Origin: Syntrophaceae bacterium UBA1062
Lineage (GTDB): Bacteria; Desulfobacterota; Desulfomonilia; UBA1062
Assembly: GCA_002316295.1 (NCBI GenBank)
Contig: DCDF01000104.1
Span: 1 to 14,887, forward strand
DNA length: 14,887 bases
Reading direction: 5' to 3'
Both the position numbers and the translations under genes were made by a program. This document shows positions 12,909 through 14,887 of the stretch, piece after piece. Numbering within the stretch: position 1 is the stretch's first letter; each line of letters begins with the position of its first letter. The notes under the pieces were generated by a model. It saw only the letters and a list, made by a program, of their open reading frames with translations. It did no database searches and was not told where the DNA came from.

Positions 12909-13934
12909 ATGGATTTTATTAAGATAATGAAAACATCAAGGTTTTTGGACCCGGCCCGGAATTTTGCCGAAGCGAGGCGCCATTCCGAAGTGCGACTGGA
13001 CCCGCTCACCGGACATTCGAGCAGGATTCTGGACTTCCCGATCAAGAAGATCGACCGGGAGGACCTGAGCGCGCTCGTGGAGGGGTCCAGGGCCTTCTGC
13101 CCGTTCTGCCCTGAGGTCGTGGAGTTGGTGACGCCCAAGTTCCACCCGGACCTCCTGAAAAAGGAGAGGTACTCCCAGGGTGAGGCGCTGTGCGTGCCCA
13201 ACGTTTTCCCTTACGACGAAAACGGCGCCGTGTGCGTCATGTGCAGGCAGCACTATGTGCCGCTCTTAGATTTCACCGCACCCATGCTGGAAGACGCGCT
13301 CTCGTGCTGCTTCGCCTATCTGAAGGACGTGGTCGTGAATCAGCCGGACATGATTTACCAGTCGGTGAACTGGAACTACATGCCCCTCGCCGGCGGCTCG
13401 CTCGTTCACCCTCACCTGCAGATCACGGCATCGAGCTCGTCCACCAACTATTACACCGACATGGTGCCTGCGCTGAGAGAGTATGAGCACACGCACGGCA
13501 GGGATTTCTGGCAGGATCTCAGTGACGAGGAGCGCGCATCCGGCGAGCGGTGCTTCGGCGCGACGGACGACATCACCTGGCTCACCGCGTTCGCCCCGCT
13601 GGGGGTGTTCGACGTTCTGGCGGTTCTCCACCATGCGCACGACCCTGAGGATGTTCGGGGAGAGCTTCTGAAGGAGCTGGTGCAGGGGATCCTTCGGGTG
13701 ATGGGGTACATCGATTCCCTGAACATGTATTCCCTGAACATGTCCTTGTACTTTCTCCTTGACAATTCCCTGTTTGTGCCGCACCTAAGGATATGCCCGC
13801 GGGTGAGTATCCCGCCGTTCGGCACGAGCCAGATCAACTACATGAAGATGCTTCACAACGAAACCCTGACAACGATGAGGCCGGAAGATGTGTGCAATGA
13901 TCTGAAGGCGATCTGGGAAGGGCGGGCGACGTAA
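12909..13934 (+). CDS. GalT-like nucleotidyltransferase of the HIT superfamily
   Basis: A 341-residue cytoplasmic protein with the layout of galactose-1-phosphate uridylyltransferase. CPFCPE (C64, C67) matches the N-terminal zinc site, PNVFPY (97-102) the nucleotide-contact segment, and GGSLVHPHLQI (162-172) the active site, in which H169 is the expected nucleophile that takes up UMP or another NMP. GalT proper has HPHGQ or HPHSQ; here it is HPHLQ. A second HIT half follows, with HLRICPRVS. Family members move a nucleotide between a sugar phosphate and UDP-sugar, but ADP-sugar and adenylyl variants exist, and no gal genes are nearby, so the substrate is open. The start is uncertain: neither ATG 12909 nor ATG 12927 has a Shine-Dalgarno, and the promoter leaves almost no leader. 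A 15-bp tandem duplication lies at 13714-13743. Confidence 0.82.
   Translation: MDFIKIMKTSRFLDPARNFAEARRHSEVRLDPLTGHSSRILDFPIKKIDREDLSALVEGSRAFCPFCPEVVELVTPKFHPDLLKKERYSQGEALCVPNVFPYDENGAVCVMCRQHYVPLLDFTAPMLEDALSCCFAYLKDVVVNQPDMIYQSVNWNYMPLAGGSLVHPHLQITASSSSTNYYTDMVPALREYEHTHGRDFWQDLSDEERASGERCFGATDDITWLTAFAPLGVFDVLAVLHHAHDPEDVRGELLKELVQGILRVMGYIDSLNMYSLNMSLYFLLDNSLFVPHLRICPRVSIPPFGTSQINYMKMLHNETLTTMRPEDVCNDLKAIWEGRAT
13714..13743 (+). repeat. perfect 15-bp tandem duplication inside the GalT-like gene
   Basis: ATTCCCTGAACATGT occurs twice with no gap (13714-13728 and 13729-13743). Being 15 bp it keeps the frame and yields SLNMYSLNMS. It lies in the second HIT half, just before the strand SLYFLL. 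Both copies are identical at every base, including third positions, which suggests a recent slippage duplication. Confidence 0.9.
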
Positions 13935-13978
13935 GTGGCCTTCACCCGCATTCAATCGTTCCATGAGGAGGGTTTATG

Positions 13979-14752
13979 ATGAAAAAGTTGTTTCTCGCGG
14001 TATTCTTTTGTCTCTTCGGCACATCCCTGTTCGCAGTCTCCTCGCCCGAAGTCGTATGGGTAGGAGGCGCCTGGCGGCTTTCTGACGAATCGTCCCCCAT
14101 CTTCATGGCCGATACCTTTCTCTCCCTGGGGCAGATGGACTCTACATACATTTTCACCGAACCCCTCCTGATCCTGAAGAGCGGGGAGCTCGGTCTCGGT
14201 CTGGGCGCCGGTGCGCGGGTACCGGTGATGAACGGCCAGGCCCTGGCCGGATACAATGCGTTTTTCGACTATACCACAGATAACTACCACAAGCGCCTGA
14301 CCATCGGGGGGGAGTTTTTCTACCCTACGTTTTCCGCCCACATCAACGCCTACCTTCCTTTCTCCGATGACCACGACGGGGAAGAGGCGCTGCCCGGCAT
14401 CGATTTCACCGTGGGGATCCCCATACCCAATGCGAGCTTCATCACCCTGTGGCCCGGCATGTATTACTACGACGGCAAGGACGAAGACGACATGACAGGG
14501 CTGAGCTTTGTCGTGGAGGCAAAGCCCGTAAAGGCGCTGTCCGTATTCATCGGCGGCCGCAACGACGCGCTGGAGTCCGGCAGAGACAGGGGCGAGGTGT
14601 TCGTGAAGTTCCAGGTCACCATCCCCATGGAGCGACTGGGTGAAGACCTCTTCAAGTTCGAGCAGGGCCAGTACCCGCTCAACGTGAACGCCCAGCTCGA
14701 TCACCGGGTGGTGCGGGAGCCCTTCATCACCTACGAGAACAAGCGGCCCTGA
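13979..14752 (+). CDS. outer-membrane beta-barrel protein resembling an inverse autotransporter translocator domain
   Basis: A 257-residue protein with a clear Sec signal peptide: MKKLFLAVFFCLFGTSLFA, cleaved after A19. The mature part alternates polar and aromatic residues as in outer-membrane strands. GYNAFFDYTTDNYHKRLTIG (residues 91-110) followed by GEFFYPTFSAHINAYLPFS resembles the core of intimin/invasin-type translocators (GxNxFxDY, then RLxxGxE and LSxNxY). A repeat of strands (VEAKPVKALSVFIGGR, FVKFQVTIPME) and a short tail (VVREPFITYENK) also resemble the end of that barrel. No LysM domain precedes it and no Ig-like passenger follows: the protein stops where the passenger would begin. 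The second of two adjacent ATGs is chosen because AGGAGG lies 6 bases before it. It follows the GalT-like gene by 44 bases and may be cotranscribed. Assignment to the inverse autotransporter family is from motif memory only. Confidence 0.62.
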   Translation: MKKLFLAVFFCLFGTSLFAVSSPEVVWVGGAWRLSDESSPIFMADTFLSLGQMDSTYIFTEPLLILKSGELGLGLGAGARVPVMNGQALAGYNAFFDYTTDNYHKRLTIGGEFFYPTFSAHINAYLPFSDDHDGEEALPGIDFTVGIPIPNASFITLWPGMYYYDGKDEDDMTGLSFVVEAKPVKALSVFIGGRNDALESGRDRGEVFVKFQVTIPMERLGEDLFKFEQGQYPLNVNAQLDHRVVREPFITYENKRP

Positions 14753-14768
14753 CAGACAGGGTTCGTGC

Positions 14769-14798
14769 TTGACTTCAGAGATGATTCTCCTCTATAGA
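14769..14798 (+). promoter_or_regulatory. promoter of tRNA-Pro
   Basis: TTGACT (14769-14774), an 18-base spacer and TATAGA (14793-14798) form a good sigma70 match. Transcription would start near 14805, about 6 bases before the mature tRNA. It sits only 16 bases past the stop of the barrel gene, with no terminator seen between. Confidence 0.5.
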
Positions 14799-14810
14799 GA
14801 ACGACGGTAA

Positions 14811-14887
14811 CGGGAAGTGGCTCAGCCTGGTAGAGCACAGCGTTCGGGACGCTGGGGTCCGGGGTTCAAATCCCCGCTTCCCGACCA
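14811..14887 (+). tRNA. tRNA-Pro (anticodon CGG)
   Basis: A complete 77-base tRNA cloverleaf ending exactly at the window edge. The acceptor stem is CGGGAAG/CTTCCCG with discriminator A and encoded CCA. The D arm is GCTC/GAGC, the anticodon stem CAGCG/CGCTG, the loop TTCGGGA with anticodon CGG at 14845-14847, and the T arm CGGGG/CCCCG around TTCAAAT. The unusual C at position 1 is typical of bacterial tRNA-Pro. It reads CCG proline codons, which are common in this GC-rich genome. Confidence 0.97.

Noticed and set aside
14811..14887. tRNA-Pro 3' end as an attachment site of an integrated island
   Set aside because: No integrase, partial tRNA repeat or change in base composition is visible, and the sequence past the tRNA is not in the window.

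Overview
The window reads as a chromosomal stretch of a Gram-negative, fairly GC-rich bacterium (around 60% by eye, not counted). Lipoprotein processing (lspA), two predicted lipoproteins, an outer-membrane barrel, and the neighbourhood of a phenylacetate-CoA-ligase-type enzyme, tandem-ACT proteins and a TRAP transporter point to an anaerobic deltaproteobacterium (Desulfobacterota or similar). That taxonomic guess is inference. There are no transposases, phage genes, integrases or CRISPR arrays, and most genes look like ordinary core genome.

Left part (1-4812). The tail of paaK is followed by a tightly coupled tandem-ACT protein and a small membrane protein with a zinc ribbon. After a 227-bp regulatory gap comes a complete three-gene TRAP transporter: dctP lipoprotein, dctQ, dctM. 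A strong hairpin lies between dctP and dctQ, and dctQ and dctM overlap by ATGA. A second tandem-ACT protein, clearly a paralogue of the first, faces the transporter from the opposite strand. Together they suggest uptake and CoA activation of an organic or aromatic acid, with amino-acid-type ligand sensing by the ACT proteins.

Middle (4813-10890). A secreted four-cysteine protein of unknown function sits behind its own good promoter and is divergent from ileS, which is followed by lspA. Convergent with lspA is the most unusual gene here: a 448-residue protein with a CheA-type Hpt domain at its N-terminus and a CheW domain at its C-terminus, but no kinase core. Its promoter region appears to overlap, back to back, with that of a small membrane protein or lipoprotein, with two perfect palindromes in the shared region.

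Right part (10891-14887). An orphan hisH and a pcm gene converge. A GalT-like HIT-superfamily nucleotidyltransferase follows, with an in-frame 15-bp tandem duplication and apparently almost no 5' leader. Next is a small outer-membrane barrel resembling the translocator domain of inverse autotransporters but without a passenger. The window ends exactly at the CCA of a tRNA-Pro(CGG) gene with its own promoter.

No complete new multi-gene system is evident. The best candidates for something undescribed are the kinase-less Hpt-CheW protein with its divergent membrane partner, and the passenger-less barrel. All promoter and operator calls were made by eye from consensus matching.
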